Shown here: in pieces, positions 33,355-41,532 of the stretch
How positions within the stretch are numbered: position 1 is the first letter of the stretch
How the letters are laid out: every line of letters starts with the position of its first letter
NCBI GenBank assembly: GCA_016712675.1
Contig: JADJQR010000001.1
Span: 2,914,001-2,978,000, forward strand
Origin: a bacterium
Lineage (GTDB): Bacteria; Krumholzibacteriota; Krumholzibacteriia; LZORAL124-64-63
Length of the DNA stretch: 64,000 nt
Direction of reading: 5' to 3'
Notes under the pieces: model-generated
Seen by the model: the letters and a program-made list of their open reading frames with translations, nothing else
Told to the model about the DNA's origin: nothing
Database searches by the model: none
Program-made: the position numbers and the translations under genes

Positions 33355-35307
33355 CTAGGCGCCGTACCGCTTGATCGCCGCGTCCAGCCGCGGCAGCATC
33401 ACGAAAATGAAGCCCGCCACGGCCAGGATCGCCAGTGCCAGGATGACGAACATGGCGGTCGAGGGCTCCAGCCCGCTGATGAAACCGCTCATCTTGTTGC
33501 CGACGGCCGTCGACAGGAACCAGCCGCCCATCATCAGGCCCACCAGCCGCGCCGGCGCCAGCTTCGTCACCAGCGACAGGCCCATCGGCGACAGGCAGAG
33601 CTCGCCGACGGTGATGACCATGTAGTAGGCCACCAGCCACATCATGGAGGTCTTGGCGGCGCCGTCGGCCCCCATGCGCGCGCCCAGCGCCATTACCAGC
33701 AGGCTGAGCGTGGTGATGACCATGCCGTAGAAGATCTTCCTTGCGGTGCTGACCGGGCGGCCGGCCTTCACGCGCTGCGCGAAGAACCATACCACGACCG
33801 GGGTCAGCACGACCACGAACAGCGGGTTGAGGAAGCCCGTCAGGATCTCCGCGTTGAGCAGCCGCACGTAGCGGCCCGGCTCCAGGCGCGGCGTCGCCGC
33901 ACCCGCGTTGTCGTATACCGCGTCGTACGTTCCGCTCGAGACGACGATCAGCGGCACCTGGCGCCCCTGCACGCCGCGCGTGAGGACGACCTCGCCGGTG
34001 GGCGCCGCCTTCTCGGGCGTGATCTTCACGCTGGTGGTGGCTACGCCGTGGGCGTCGGCAGACGTCGTCAGCGAGACGTTCGCGTCGGGGAAGACGCGGC
34101 AGACCAGCGCTCCGTCGATGCCGGGGGTGCCCGGCCAGGGGTTGACCGTCACGTCCAGCGACGGGTCGGCGCGCAGCGCGGCGATAGTGCCCTCGCTGAG
34201 GATCCGGGCGCCGAACATGGCCTCGGTCTCGTCCGGCATCACGACCAGCGTGCGCTCGTCCGGGCGTGGCACCGACGGGCCGGCGTTGCCGAAATAGCTG
34301 GGCATCGCCTTCTGGGCGTAGAACTCGGTGGCGGTCGGGATCCACTCGGCACGGCGGTCGGTGCTGCGCTCGGCGAACACGGTCATCAGGCCGCCGCTCA
34401 GGTGCAGGATCATGAAGAAGGTGCCGCCGGCGACGTAGACCGGGATCAGCGCGGCCAGTCCCGGCTTCTCGTCGGCGTTCGCCTTGCGCACCAGCGTGGC
34501 GAAGTAGCCGGCCACCGGCAGCATGCCGACCAGGAAGCCGAACGTCACCGGCTTGATGGTGCTCATGATGAACGGAATCTTGTGGCCGACGAAATAGCCG
34601 ATCACGCCGAAGGCGACGGCCGGTGCCAGGATGGTCAGGAACATCTGCTTGAGGCCGAAGTCGCCGGCCTTGGCCACCGGCTTGCGGTCCGCCCCGTCCA
34701 GGCGCTTCCAGTTCAGGACGAGGATGACCACGCCGATCAGCATGCCGACGCCGGCGGCGGCGAACGCGGTGTTGAAGCTCCACAGGTTGCGCAGCGGGGC
34801 CGCCAGCAGCGCCGACACCGCGGCGCCGATGTTGATGCCCATGTAGAAGATGTTGAAGCCCGCGTCGCGGCGCGGATCGCCCGCCTTGTAGAGGTTGCCG
34901 ACCATCGCCGAGATGTTCGGCTTGAACAGGCCGTTGCCCAGGCACAGCAGCGCCAGGCCCGCGTAGAACGTCGGCATCGAGCGGATGCCCAGGCTGAAAT
35001 AGCCGGCCGCGAGCAGGAGCCCGCCGATGAACACGCTGCGCCGGTAACCCAGGATGCGGTCGGCGATCATGCCCCCGATGAAGGGCGTGAAGTACACGAA
35101 GGCCATGTAGGTGCCGTAGATCTCGCCGGCCAGGGCCGTGGTGAAGCCCAGGCCGCCGCGCTCGGTGTCGGTCACGTACAGGAACAGGATGCCGAGCATC
35201 AGGTAGAAGCCCAGCCGCTCCCACATCTCGGTGAAGAAGAGCGGCTTCAGGCCGCGCGGGTGACCCTGGGCGGCAGGGGCCGCCGCGGCGTTCGCGGAAG
35301 TCGACAT
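33355..35307 (-). CDS. POT-family proton/peptide symporter with large inserted domain
   Basis: Proton-coupled oligopeptide transporter (PTR2/POT). The ExxER signature is present early as FTEMWERLGFYL, followed by PTR2 segments FVYFTPFIGGMIADRILGYR and FNIFYMGINIGAA. The length, 650 residues, exceeds the usual 450-600 because of a hydrophilic insert at about residues 312-480 (from AERSTDRRAEW to NAGAATPRLEPGRYV), rich in beta-like sequence, between two membrane helices; by topology it should face the periplasm. ATG 35307 has CGGAGG six bases upstream. The next gene on the strand is a membrane protein of unknown function. Confidence 0.92.
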   Translation of the reverse strand: MSTSANAAAAPAAQGHPRGLKPLFFTEMWERLGFYLMLGILFLYVTDTERGGLGFTTALAGEIYGTYMAFVYFTPFIGGMIADRILGYRRSVFIGGLLLAAGYFSLGIRSMPTFYAGLALLCLGNGLFKPNISAMVGNLYKAGDPRRDAGFNIFYMGINIGAAVSALLAAPLRNLWSFNTAFAAAGVGMLIGVVILVLNWKRLDGADRKPVAKAGDFGLKQMFLTILAPAVAFGVIGYFVGHKIPFIMSTIKPVTFGFLVGMLPVAGYFATLVRKANADEKPGLAALIPVYVAGGTFFMILHLSGGLMTVFAERSTDRRAEWIPTATEFYAQKAMPSYFGNAGPSVPRPDERTLVVMPDETEAMFGARILSEGTIAALRADPSLDVTVNPWPGTPGIDGALVCRVFPDANVSLTTSADAHGVATTSVKITPEKAAPTGEVVLTRGVQGRQVPLIVVSSGTYDAVYDNAGAATPRLEPGRYVRLLNAEILTGFLNPLFVVVLTPVVVWFFAQRVKAGRPVSTARKIFYGMVITTLSLLVMALGARMGADGAAKTSMMWLVAYYMVITVGELCLSPMGLSLVTKLAPARLVGLMMGGWFLSTAVGNKMSGFISGLEPSTAMFVILALAILAVAGFIFVMLPRLDAAIKRYGA

Positions 35308-35441
35308 GCGGGCCTCCGGATGTTCGGTGACGGCAGGGGGTTGGGTGCCCCGGCAACGGGATCGCGGGGACGGTTCCCGACCTGCCATACTAGGGGTTGG
35401 CGACGGGCGGCGTCAACCCGGGACCAGGGCCGCCCCGGGCC

Positions 35442-36656
35442 TCAGAGGGGGTTGCGCGGCGGCAGCAGGACGTTGGCCAGCAGCATGCCCGCCACCAGCG
35501 AGACGCCGACCAGCAGGGCCACCACGGCGCTGTCGATGCCGGCCACGACGTCGCGTTCCATGAGGAACGAGAGGCTGCGGTAGCCGATGGCCCCCGGCAC
35601 AAGCATGATCAGCGAGGGCACGATCATGACGATCGCGGGCCGGCGACGCCGTCGCTCGTAGAGGTTGCCGGCCAGCCCGGCCAGCAGGGCCCCGAGCAGG
35701 GCCCCGAGCGCGGGGCCCAGCAGGTGCACGCCCAGGCGCGCGCCACCGAACGCGATGACGATGCCCGCCAGCATCCAGGCCAATTCGTGGCGGCGGGCGC
35801 GGAAGAGCACCGCTAGCGCCGGAGCGGTCAGGAGCAGGGCGACTGCCAGCGTCCACTCCGGCAACGGCGCGGGCTCCCGGCCGCCGTGAACCGCCAGCGC
35901 CGGAATGAGCGTCGCCAACTGCTGTCCCAGCCCCACCCCCAACCCCAGCTTGAGCAGGGTCATGAGCGAGCCGGTCAGACGCGCCGTGCCGCTGACCAGG
36001 TGGCCGGTGGCCAGTTCGTTGAGCGCCAGGGTCAGGGTCAGCCCCGGCAGCAGCACGATCACGCTCGAGACGATCACCGGCGCCACGACCAGTCCCGGCC
36101 AGACGGCGCCGGCCGCCGCGGCCAGCAGCGTGGCCGACATCGCGGCCGCGAATTCGTGGACACGCCCGACCGTCACCGAGCGCCGCGCCGCGATCCCCAG
36201 CGCTCCCACGACGACACCGAGGACGGCCGAAACCCCGATCTCGGGCAGGCCCGCGCCGAACACACGCGCCGCGGCGGCCGAAGCCGCGCCCATCGCCGCC
36301 ACCGTCAACGCCGGTCCGTAGGGCGAAGGCAGGGCCTCGACGTCGCGCAGCCGCTCGCTGGCCTGCTCGACGTCGATCTCGCCGCGCCAGAGCGACTCGA
36401 CCGCATTGTCGAGCGCCACGATGCGGTCCAGACGCAGTTCGCCCGGCGTCACGCGCGACAGCGAGGTCTGCTGGCTGCCCGGTTCGCCGAATGCGGAGAT
36501 CAGCGAGGTGGGGGTCGAGAAGAACTCCGCGCGCAGACCCAGGTGCGCCGCGGCCATGCCGAGGGTCTCCTCAAGCCGGTGGGCCGGGATTCCGTTCTCG
36601 TGCAGCGAGCGGCCGAGCGAGATCAGGAAACCGGTGCGGGGATCGATGGCGGGCAT
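35442..36656 (-). CDS. ThrE-type threonine/serine exporter family protein
   Basis: 404 residues combining the two ThrE halves: an N-terminal soluble segment with a hydrolase-like start (FLISLGRSLHENGIPAHRLEETL, FSTPTSLISAFG), helices of the DUF1212 half (YGPALTVAAMGAASAAAARVF), and a C-terminal DUF3815-like membrane half (LAWMLAGIVIAFGGARLGVH, IVPSLIMLVPGAIGYRSLSF). About ten membrane helices. Probable amino-acid efflux carrier. It overlaps the 3' end of the HDOD gene by 34 bases, so is translated from the same transcript. Confidence 0.87.
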   Translation of the reverse strand: MPAIDPRTGFLISLGRSLHENGIPAHRLEETLGMAAAHLGLRAEFFSTPTSLISAFGEPGSQQTSLSRVTPGELRLDRIVALDNAVESLWRGEIDVEQASERLRDVEALPSPYGPALTVAAMGAASAAAARVFGAGLPEIGVSAVLGVVVGALGIAARRSVTVGRVHEFAAAMSATLLAAAAGAVWPGLVVAPVIVSSVIVLLPGLTLTLALNELATGHLVSGTARLTGSLMTLLKLGLGVGLGQQLATLIPALAVHGGREPAPLPEWTLAVALLLTAPALAVLFRARRHELAWMLAGIVIAFGGARLGVHLLGPALGALLGALLAGLAGNLYERRRRRPAIVMIVPSLIMLVPGAIGYRSLSFLMERDVVAGIDSAVVALLVGVSLVAGMLLANVLLPPRNPL

Positions 36657-37510
36657 GGCGTGCCGGGCGCGCGCGTGGCGCGGGCCAGCGTCTCCTCGGG
36701 TGCCAGGGTGACGGACATGGCCAATTCGCGCAGATGATCGGCGGCCACGCCGCGCGACGCAAGGTATTCGAGAGCCTCGGGCCAGGCATCCGGTTCCAGG
36801 CGGTCGCTGGCCATCTGCGCCACCATGTCGCCGACCATGACGGCAGCCGCCAGGTCGACATCTCCGGGGGCTTGCCAGGGCCGGTGGTGAAACTCGATCG
36901 CGCGCGCCAGCGCCGACGGGAAGCCCCAATTCCCGGCCAGCAGGGCTCCGGCATCGCAGTGGTCGAAGCCGAGGGTCTCGCGCTCGCGTTCCGAGACGTT
37001 GAACAGCGGAAACGCCGGCACCAGCTTCATCCGGTTGGCCGCCAGATGCGCGTCCAGCGCGAGCATGCCGATGTCGTGGACCAGGCCGGCGGTGAAGGCC
37101 TCGCATGCGCGTTCAGGATCGCCCAGGCGGTCCATGGCGACACCCGCGGCCATCGCCGAGGTCAGGCTGTGCTCCCAGTAGCGGTCCCTGTCGATGCCGT
37201 AACCGACCAGGTTCCGACGCATCACGGGAACCATCCCGGTCGCGAAGGCGAGGGTCAACACTGCACGGTTGCCCAGCAGCACCAGCGCCTGCCGCGTGCT
37301 GCCGACCGTTCCCCGCACACCGTAGAACGCGGAATTGGACAGCTTGAGGACATTGGCGGTCATGGCGCCGTCCTGGTCCAGGACCTGGACAACCTTGTCC
37401 GCGGCGCAGGTCTGGTCCTTCAGGAGATCCAGCAGGCGCACGACGGTCATCGGCAGGGCTGCCAGGTCGCCGGTCGTCGACACGAGATCATGCAGCACGT
37501 ACTGCGGCAA
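36623..37510 (-). CDS. HDOD-domain signalling protein (paralogue A)
   Basis: 295 residues, HDOD domain across nearly its whole length: LPMTVVRLLDLLKDQT, VVQVLDQDGAMTANVLKLSNSAFYG, ALVLLGNRAVLTLAFATG and FTAGLVHDIGMLALDAH. The domain is related to HD hydrolases but normally lacks the full catalytic set; here HD is kept (LVHDIG) and family members act in signalling. Start is TTG 37510, favoured by GGAGG placed five bases upstream; GTG 37498 is a poorer fit. About 40-50% similar by eye to a second HDOD protein at 51480-52343. It overlaps the ThrE-like gene. Confidence 0.88.
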   Translation of the reverse strand: MPQYVLHDLVSTTGDLAALPMTVVRLLDLLKDQTCAADKVVQVLDQDGAMTANVLKLSNSAFYGVRGTVGSTRQALVLLGNRAVLTLAFATGMVPVMRRNLVGYGIDRDRYWEHSLTSAMAAGVAMDRLGDPERACEAFTAGLVHDIGMLALDAHLAANRMKLVPAFPLFNVSERERETLGFDHCDAGALLAGNWGFPSALARAIEFHHRPWQAPGDVDLAAAVMVGDMVAQMASDRLEPDAWPEALEYLASRGVAADHLRELAMSVTLAPEETLARATRAPGTPCPPSIPAPVS

Positions 37511-37658
37511 GGGTCCTCCAGCCGGTCACGTTGGGATCGGGAATGGCCTCCCGACGGGGATCGGCCGGGCCCGGGTCCCGGTTGAGCCATGTTTTTCGCG
37601 CCCAGCGAATTACGGCGCGGCGCGCGGGTACTGGCACAGGTCATGCTGCGGCACGAAC

Positions 37659-38189
37659 ATGCACAACCCGTCCCGATCGCCCAGGTCCGCGCGGACCGTC
37701 CTGACAGCGTCTCTCGCGGTGGGTATCGCCGTTTTCGGGACCGCCCTCGTCTGGCTCGGGCCGGAGGGCCAGGGAACCCTGGACGTCGCCTTCGCCAGCT
37801 TGGTGACCGCCGCGGCCGTGGCCGGCGGCGGCCTGGCCCTGGCCCGGGCCTGGCGGCGCGCGCGGCGGCCGATCGGCGGTCGGCAGCTCGCTGGCGGCGG
37901 CGGCAGGCTGGAACTGGTGCCGCTGGGTGACGGACAGGCGGCGATCGTCTACGACGCATCCGCGGACTCCGGGAGTGCCCCCTCCCCTGCCGTTGGCCCG
38001 AATGGCAGCGAAGCGGCCGCGGCCGCGACGGCCATCTGGGACGCTGTCGACGCGGCGGTCCGCGCCGTCGCGGCGGAGCCGGACCGGCACGATCCGGAAG
38101 GCCCCGCCAGGATGCCGAGCCCTCGGAACTGGGCGAAACGCCTCTCCCGCCGCCTTGCGCACGGGCGCCAGCCTGAAGATTTCCCCTAA
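37659..38189 (+). CDS. Hypothetical membrane protein
   Basis: 176 residues with two predicted membrane helices (VLTASLAVGIAVFGTALVWLG and LVTAAAVAGGGLALARAW) and a C-terminal hydrophilic region rich in Ala, Asp and Arg that ends RLSRRLAHGRQPEDFP. It lies divergently to the HDOD gene and 90 bases before the DUF342 gene. No strong Shine-Dalgarno precedes ATG 37659; the reading frame extends upstream without a stop but only this start gives a sensible membrane protein. Existence is plausible, not certain. Confidence 0.55.
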   Translation: MHNPSRSPRSARTVLTASLAVGIAVFGTALVWLGPEGQGTLDVAFASLVTAAAVAGGGLALARAWRRARRPIGGRQLAGGGGRLELVPLGDGQAAIVYDASADSGSAPSPAVGPNGSEAAAAATAIWDAVDAAVRAVAAEPDRHDPEGPARMPSPRNWAKRLSRRLAHGRQPEDFP

Positions 38190-38279
38190 ACCCCGGCTCG
38201 GCGGGCGCCGATGGAACGGCTAGCGCGACACCCGGCATTCACGGGAGCGCGATAGTCACCGCAGCGGGACGGACAGGCC

Positions 38280-39761
38280 ATGTCCGGCGATCGCCACAGC
38301 AATCGTCCCGAACGGGGCGGCATCGCTGCCGCCGAACCGTCTGCCGTCGCCGCCGGCGAGGGTGACGTGCGGGTTTACGTCGCACCAGACCGTCTGAGCG
38401 TGCTCCTGGATTGCCCCGACCCGCTGGCGGACCTCGACCGCACCGTCGGCATCGTCATGGAAGCCTTCCGCCAGTTGCGCATCCCGGAATACCCCGACGC
38501 GGACCTTTTGCGCGAGATGCTCGCCGCCGGCTCGCGCGCGGGCCAGCCCCTGGTCTCGCACGTGCTGATCGAGGGTTACGACGCGGAACCGGCGGTGGAC
38601 GGTCGCCTGGAGTGGGCACGCGACTTCTTCGCGGAGGGCTGGGAAGTGGACGCGGCGACCGGCGCGATCGACTTCTGGGCGAAGCTCGACCACCGCGCGG
38701 TGGAGGCGGGGGAATGGCTGCTGAAGCTGCACCCGCCGGTGGCCGGCGAACCGGGCCTGACGGTGCTCGGCCAAAAGATCCCCGTGGGCCGGCCGCGGAA
38801 GGAGCGGATGCGCTGCGGCAAGGGCGTCACCCAGCGCGACGACGAGCAGGGCGTGACCTGGTTCTCCGCCGAGGTGTCCGGTCGCGTGCGCCTGGCGAAC
38901 GGCACGCTGGCCGTCGACGACGTCTATGTCGTGAAGGGCAACCTCGGCCTGGCAACGGGAAACATCCGCCACACGGGCACGCTGCAGGTCGAAGGCGACG
39001 TCGAGCAGGGCGTGACGATCGACGTCAACGGCGATGTCGTCGTGCGCGGCATGATCGAGCCGTGCGACATCACGGCCGGCGGCAGCCTGCAGGTGGGCGG
39101 CGGCATCGTCGGGCAGGAGGGCTGCGCCATCCATGTCGGCGGCGGCGTCCAGGCGCGCTACGCCCGCGACGCGGCCATCGATGCGATCAGCGACGTGACG
39201 ATCGGCAACGAGGTCTCCCACTGCGTCATCCGCACACTCGGCCGGGTGCTGGTGCCCAACGGGCGGATCGGGGGCGGCACGACGATCGCGCGCGCGGGCA
39301 TCACCTGCGGGCAAGCCGGGGCCGCCGGCGCCACCGGCACGGTGCTGGTCGCGGGCGTCGACTACCTGGTCGAGCCGCACGTGGCCGGCCTCGAGGAGGA
39401 ACTGGCGCAGATGGAGAAGCGTCGCCTGGGGATCGCCGAGGAACTGGCGCAACTGCGGACAGGAACGGACGGCGTGGACACTGAACTGGAGCGCCGGGCT
39501 CTGCTGGCCGAAGCCGCGGCGCTGCCCGGGCGATTGACCGAGAAGGCGGCCGAGATCCGTCTCTACATCGAAGAAGCCGAGGCAGCCTGCCGGCCGGAAC
39601 TGGCGGCGCTGCAGAGCGTGTGGTCGGGCACGATGATCCAACTGGGTGACGAGCGGATGCCGGTGCGGGCGTCCGTGCGCAAGCCGCGTCTGGCAAAGCT
39701 GCTCAACGGGCGCGTGCGCCTGCTGCCGCTGGGTGAAGGCAACATGCCGGAGGACGACTGA
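38280..39761 (+). CDS. FapA/DUF342-family protein
   Basis: 493 residues of the DUF342 (FapA) family. The N-terminal part has a polymer-like fold start (VRVYVAPDRLSVLLDCPDP). The core is a right-handed beta-helix of short VxGDV/VxGxI turns (GTLQVEGDVEQGVTIDVNGD, VVVRGMIEPCDITAGG, SLQVGGGIVG), followed by a coiled-coil helical segment (LEEELAQMEKRRLGIAEELA, EKAAEIRLYIEEAE). Family members interact with cell-shape or signalling proteins, and have been tied to flagellar or polarity functions in some species; no partner is identifiable here. It ends 18 bases before the convergent permease gene. Confidence 0.85.
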   Translation: MSGDRHSNRPERGGIAAAEPSAVAAGEGDVRVYVAPDRLSVLLDCPDPLADLDRTVGIVMEAFRQLRIPEYPDADLLREMLAAGSRAGQPLVSHVLIEGYDAEPAVDGRLEWARDFFAEGWEVDAATGAIDFWAKLDHRAVEAGEWLLKLHPPVAGEPGLTVLGQKIPVGRPRKERMRCGKGVTQRDDEQGVTWFSAEVSGRVRLANGTLAVDDVYVVKGNLGLATGNIRHTGTLQVEGDVEQGVTIDVNGDVVVRGMIEPCDITAGGSLQVGGGIVGQEGCAIHVGGGVQARYARDAAIDAISDVTIGNEVSHCVIRTLGRVLVPNGRIGGGTTIARAGITCGQAGAAGATGTVLVAGVDYLVEPHVAGLEEELAQMEKRRLGIAEELAQLRTGTDGVDTELERRALLAEAAALPGRLTEKAAEIRLYIEEAEAACRPELAALQSVWSGTMIQLGDERMPVRASVRKPRLAKLLNGRVRLLPLGEGNMPEDD

Positions 39762-39779
39762 GTCTGCACCGCGGCCGAC

Positions 39780-41054
39780 CTACCCAGCGGCCGGCCTGCA
39801 ATCGAATCCCAGTGCTTCCACCGCGACGACGACCGCCTTCACATCGACCTCGACACCAGTCACCTGTGCGCGCCCGGCGGCGAGATCGACCTCGCACGTC
39901 GCGACGCCCGGCAGATCGCTGATCGCCCGCGCAACGCTCTGCTGGCAATGGCTGCAATGCATGCCCTCGACGACGAGGTCGAGGATCCGGTTCGCAGGGG
40001 CGACCGCGGCGACTGCAGCCAAGCCCCGCGGTCGCCGGCTCCGCCACCAGGCGTGACACAGGACTACCATCAGCGTGGCCGCCGTCGAGTGGGCCCAGGG
40101 ACCCGCTACCTCGTGATGGTGTTCGGCGTGGCCGAGCTGCGGTGCGACACGGCCCAGGACCGGCAGCACGGCGTCCAGCAGCAGCCCGGCCCCGAACGCG
40201 CTGGTCCCCACGACCACCAGGAAAATCACCAGCGTGCGGCGCCCGAGGACGCGGCCGATGGTCGTCAACGTGGCTGCGTTGGTGGCCGGCCCCGCAATGA
40301 GGAATGCCAGCGCCGCGCCGGGCGAGACGCCGAGGTGGATGAAGCCTGCCGCCAGCGGCACGCTGGCCGTGGCGCAGACGTAGAGCGGGATGCCGACCAG
40401 CATCATGATCAGCACCGACCATGGGCCAGGTGCCACGAAGCGCGCGGCCAGGTCGACCGGCGCCAAGGCGCCGATCAGGCCGGCCAGCACCAGGCCCAGC
40501 AGCAGCGGCCGCACGAGATCGGCCGGCAGCGTGACCAGACCGTAGCGGAGCGCCGCGAACAAGCTGCCGACGATGCCGCGCCCTTCGCCGGGCACCGGTG
40601 TCGGCGCCAGCGGAAAAGCCGCCGCGTCGCGCCGATCTTCCGGCACGAACGCCTGCACGAGCGCGCCGCCGACCAGGCCGGTCACAAGGGCGACGACCGG
40701 ACGCAGCACCGCGAACGCAGGCCCGAGCAGGGACCAGGTCACCAGGATGGAATCCACGCCCGTCTGCGGTGTCGAGACCAGGAACGCGGTGGTTGCCGCG
40801 CGACTGGCGCCATGGGCACGCAGCGAGGCGGCCACCGGGATCACCCCGCACGAACACAACGGCAGGGGCACGCCGAAGGCAGCCGCCTTCACCACCGGGC
40901 CGAAGCCACGACCGCCCAGGTGCCGCTCGAGCCAGGCCGGTGCCACCAGCGTGGAAAGCAGGCCCGCGACGAGAAAGCCCAGCAGCAGCCACGGCGCCAT
41001 CTGCACGGTCACGAGCCAGGTCTGGCCGAGGATGCCCGCGAGGCTGTCCACCAT
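39780..41054 (-). CDS. SO_0444-type metal permease fused to an HMA domain
   Basis: 424 residues. Membrane part of the SO_0444/DUF318 permease family with the signature PLPLCSCGVIPVAASLR and repeated helices (LLLGLVLAGLIGALAP, LIMMLVGIPLYVCATASVPLA). After a His-rich loop (LGHAEHHHEVAGPWAH) near residue 315, a C-terminal heavy-metal-associated domain carries GMHCSHCQQSVARAI. The combination points to export of a soft metal ion such as Cu+ or Zn2+, with the HMA domain delivering ion to the permease; direction is inferred from family descriptions. It is followed (same strand, upstream) by a pentapeptide protein gene. Confidence 0.88.
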   Translation of the reverse strand: MVDSLAGILGQTWLVTVQMAPWLLLGFLVAGLLSTLVAPAWLERHLGGRGFGPVVKAAAFGVPLPLCSCGVIPVAASLRAHGASRAATTAFLVSTPQTGVDSILVTWSLLGPAFAVLRPVVALVTGLVGGALVQAFVPEDRRDAAAFPLAPTPVPGEGRGIVGSLFAALRYGLVTLPADLVRPLLLGLVLAGLIGALAPVDLAARFVAPGPWSVLIMMLVGIPLYVCATASVPLAAGFIHLGVSPGAALAFLIAGPATNAATLTTIGRVLGRRTLVIFLVVVGTSAFGAGLLLDAVLPVLGRVAPQLGHAEHHHEVAGPWAHSTAATLMVVLCHAWWRSRRPRGLAAVAAVAPANRILDLVVEGMHCSHCQQSVARAISDLPGVATCEVDLAAGRAQVTGVEVDVKAVVVAVEALGFDCRPAAG

Positions 41055-41070
41055 GGGCTGCGCGCTCCCC

Positions 41071-41433
41071 TCAGCGCCCGCGCAAGAGCGGGTTGTAACG
41101 CATGCGGGTGCCGAAGTCGATCGACAGCCGGATCTCCTCGGCCGTCAGCTCGGCCGGGAACATGACCCCGGACACCCTTGCGTTGCGCACGCTGGCGCCC
41201 TCGAGGCGGGTGTTCGTGAAATCGACACCGCGCAGGTCCGCCTCGCGCAGGTAGGCGCCGCTCATGTCCAGGCCGTCGAGGTTGACGCCGCGCAGGTCGG
41301 CGCCGCGCAGGTCCACCCCGCGCAGGTCGCAGGACTGGCCTGCGTCGCGCTTCGCGTTGAAGCCCTTGACGTCATCCGACCGCAGCAGCTGGTACAGCGG
41401 GTCCTTCGAGAACGTGGGACGGAGACTCGGCAT
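41071..41433 (-). CDS. Pentapeptide-repeat protein
   Basis: 120 residues. Central run of about 11 pentapeptides of A(D/N)LxX type (CDLRG, VDLRG, ADLRG, VNLDG, LDMSG, AYLRE, ADLRG, VDFTN, TRLEG, ASVRN, ARVSG), expected to form a right-handed quadrilateral beta-helix. ATG 41433 has GAAAGG seven bases upstream; an earlier in-frame ATG would add an unlikely lead. Pentapeptide proteins have varied roles; here function is unknown. It precedes the metal permease gene by 16 bases, so they are likely co-transcribed. Confidence 0.83.
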   Translation of the reverse strand: MPSLRPTFSKDPLYQLLRSDDVKGFNAKRDAGQSCDLRGVDLRGADLRGVNLDGLDMSGAYLREADLRGVDFTNTRLEGASVRNARVSGVMFPAELTAEEIRLSIDFGTRMRYNPLLRGR

Positions 41434-41532
41434 GCTGGCACCTTTCTCGGGTTCCGGCGCCGGCACTGCGGCGGCGCCCTACTTCCAGACTACACCACTG
41501 GCGCGCCCATGGCGACGGGCGCCTGTCGGGAA

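Noticed and set aside
37641-38162. Minus-strand frame opposite the small membrane protein gene
   Set aside because: Arg/Gly-rich low complexity without a ribosome-binding site or domain; the plus-strand frame gives two clear membrane helices.
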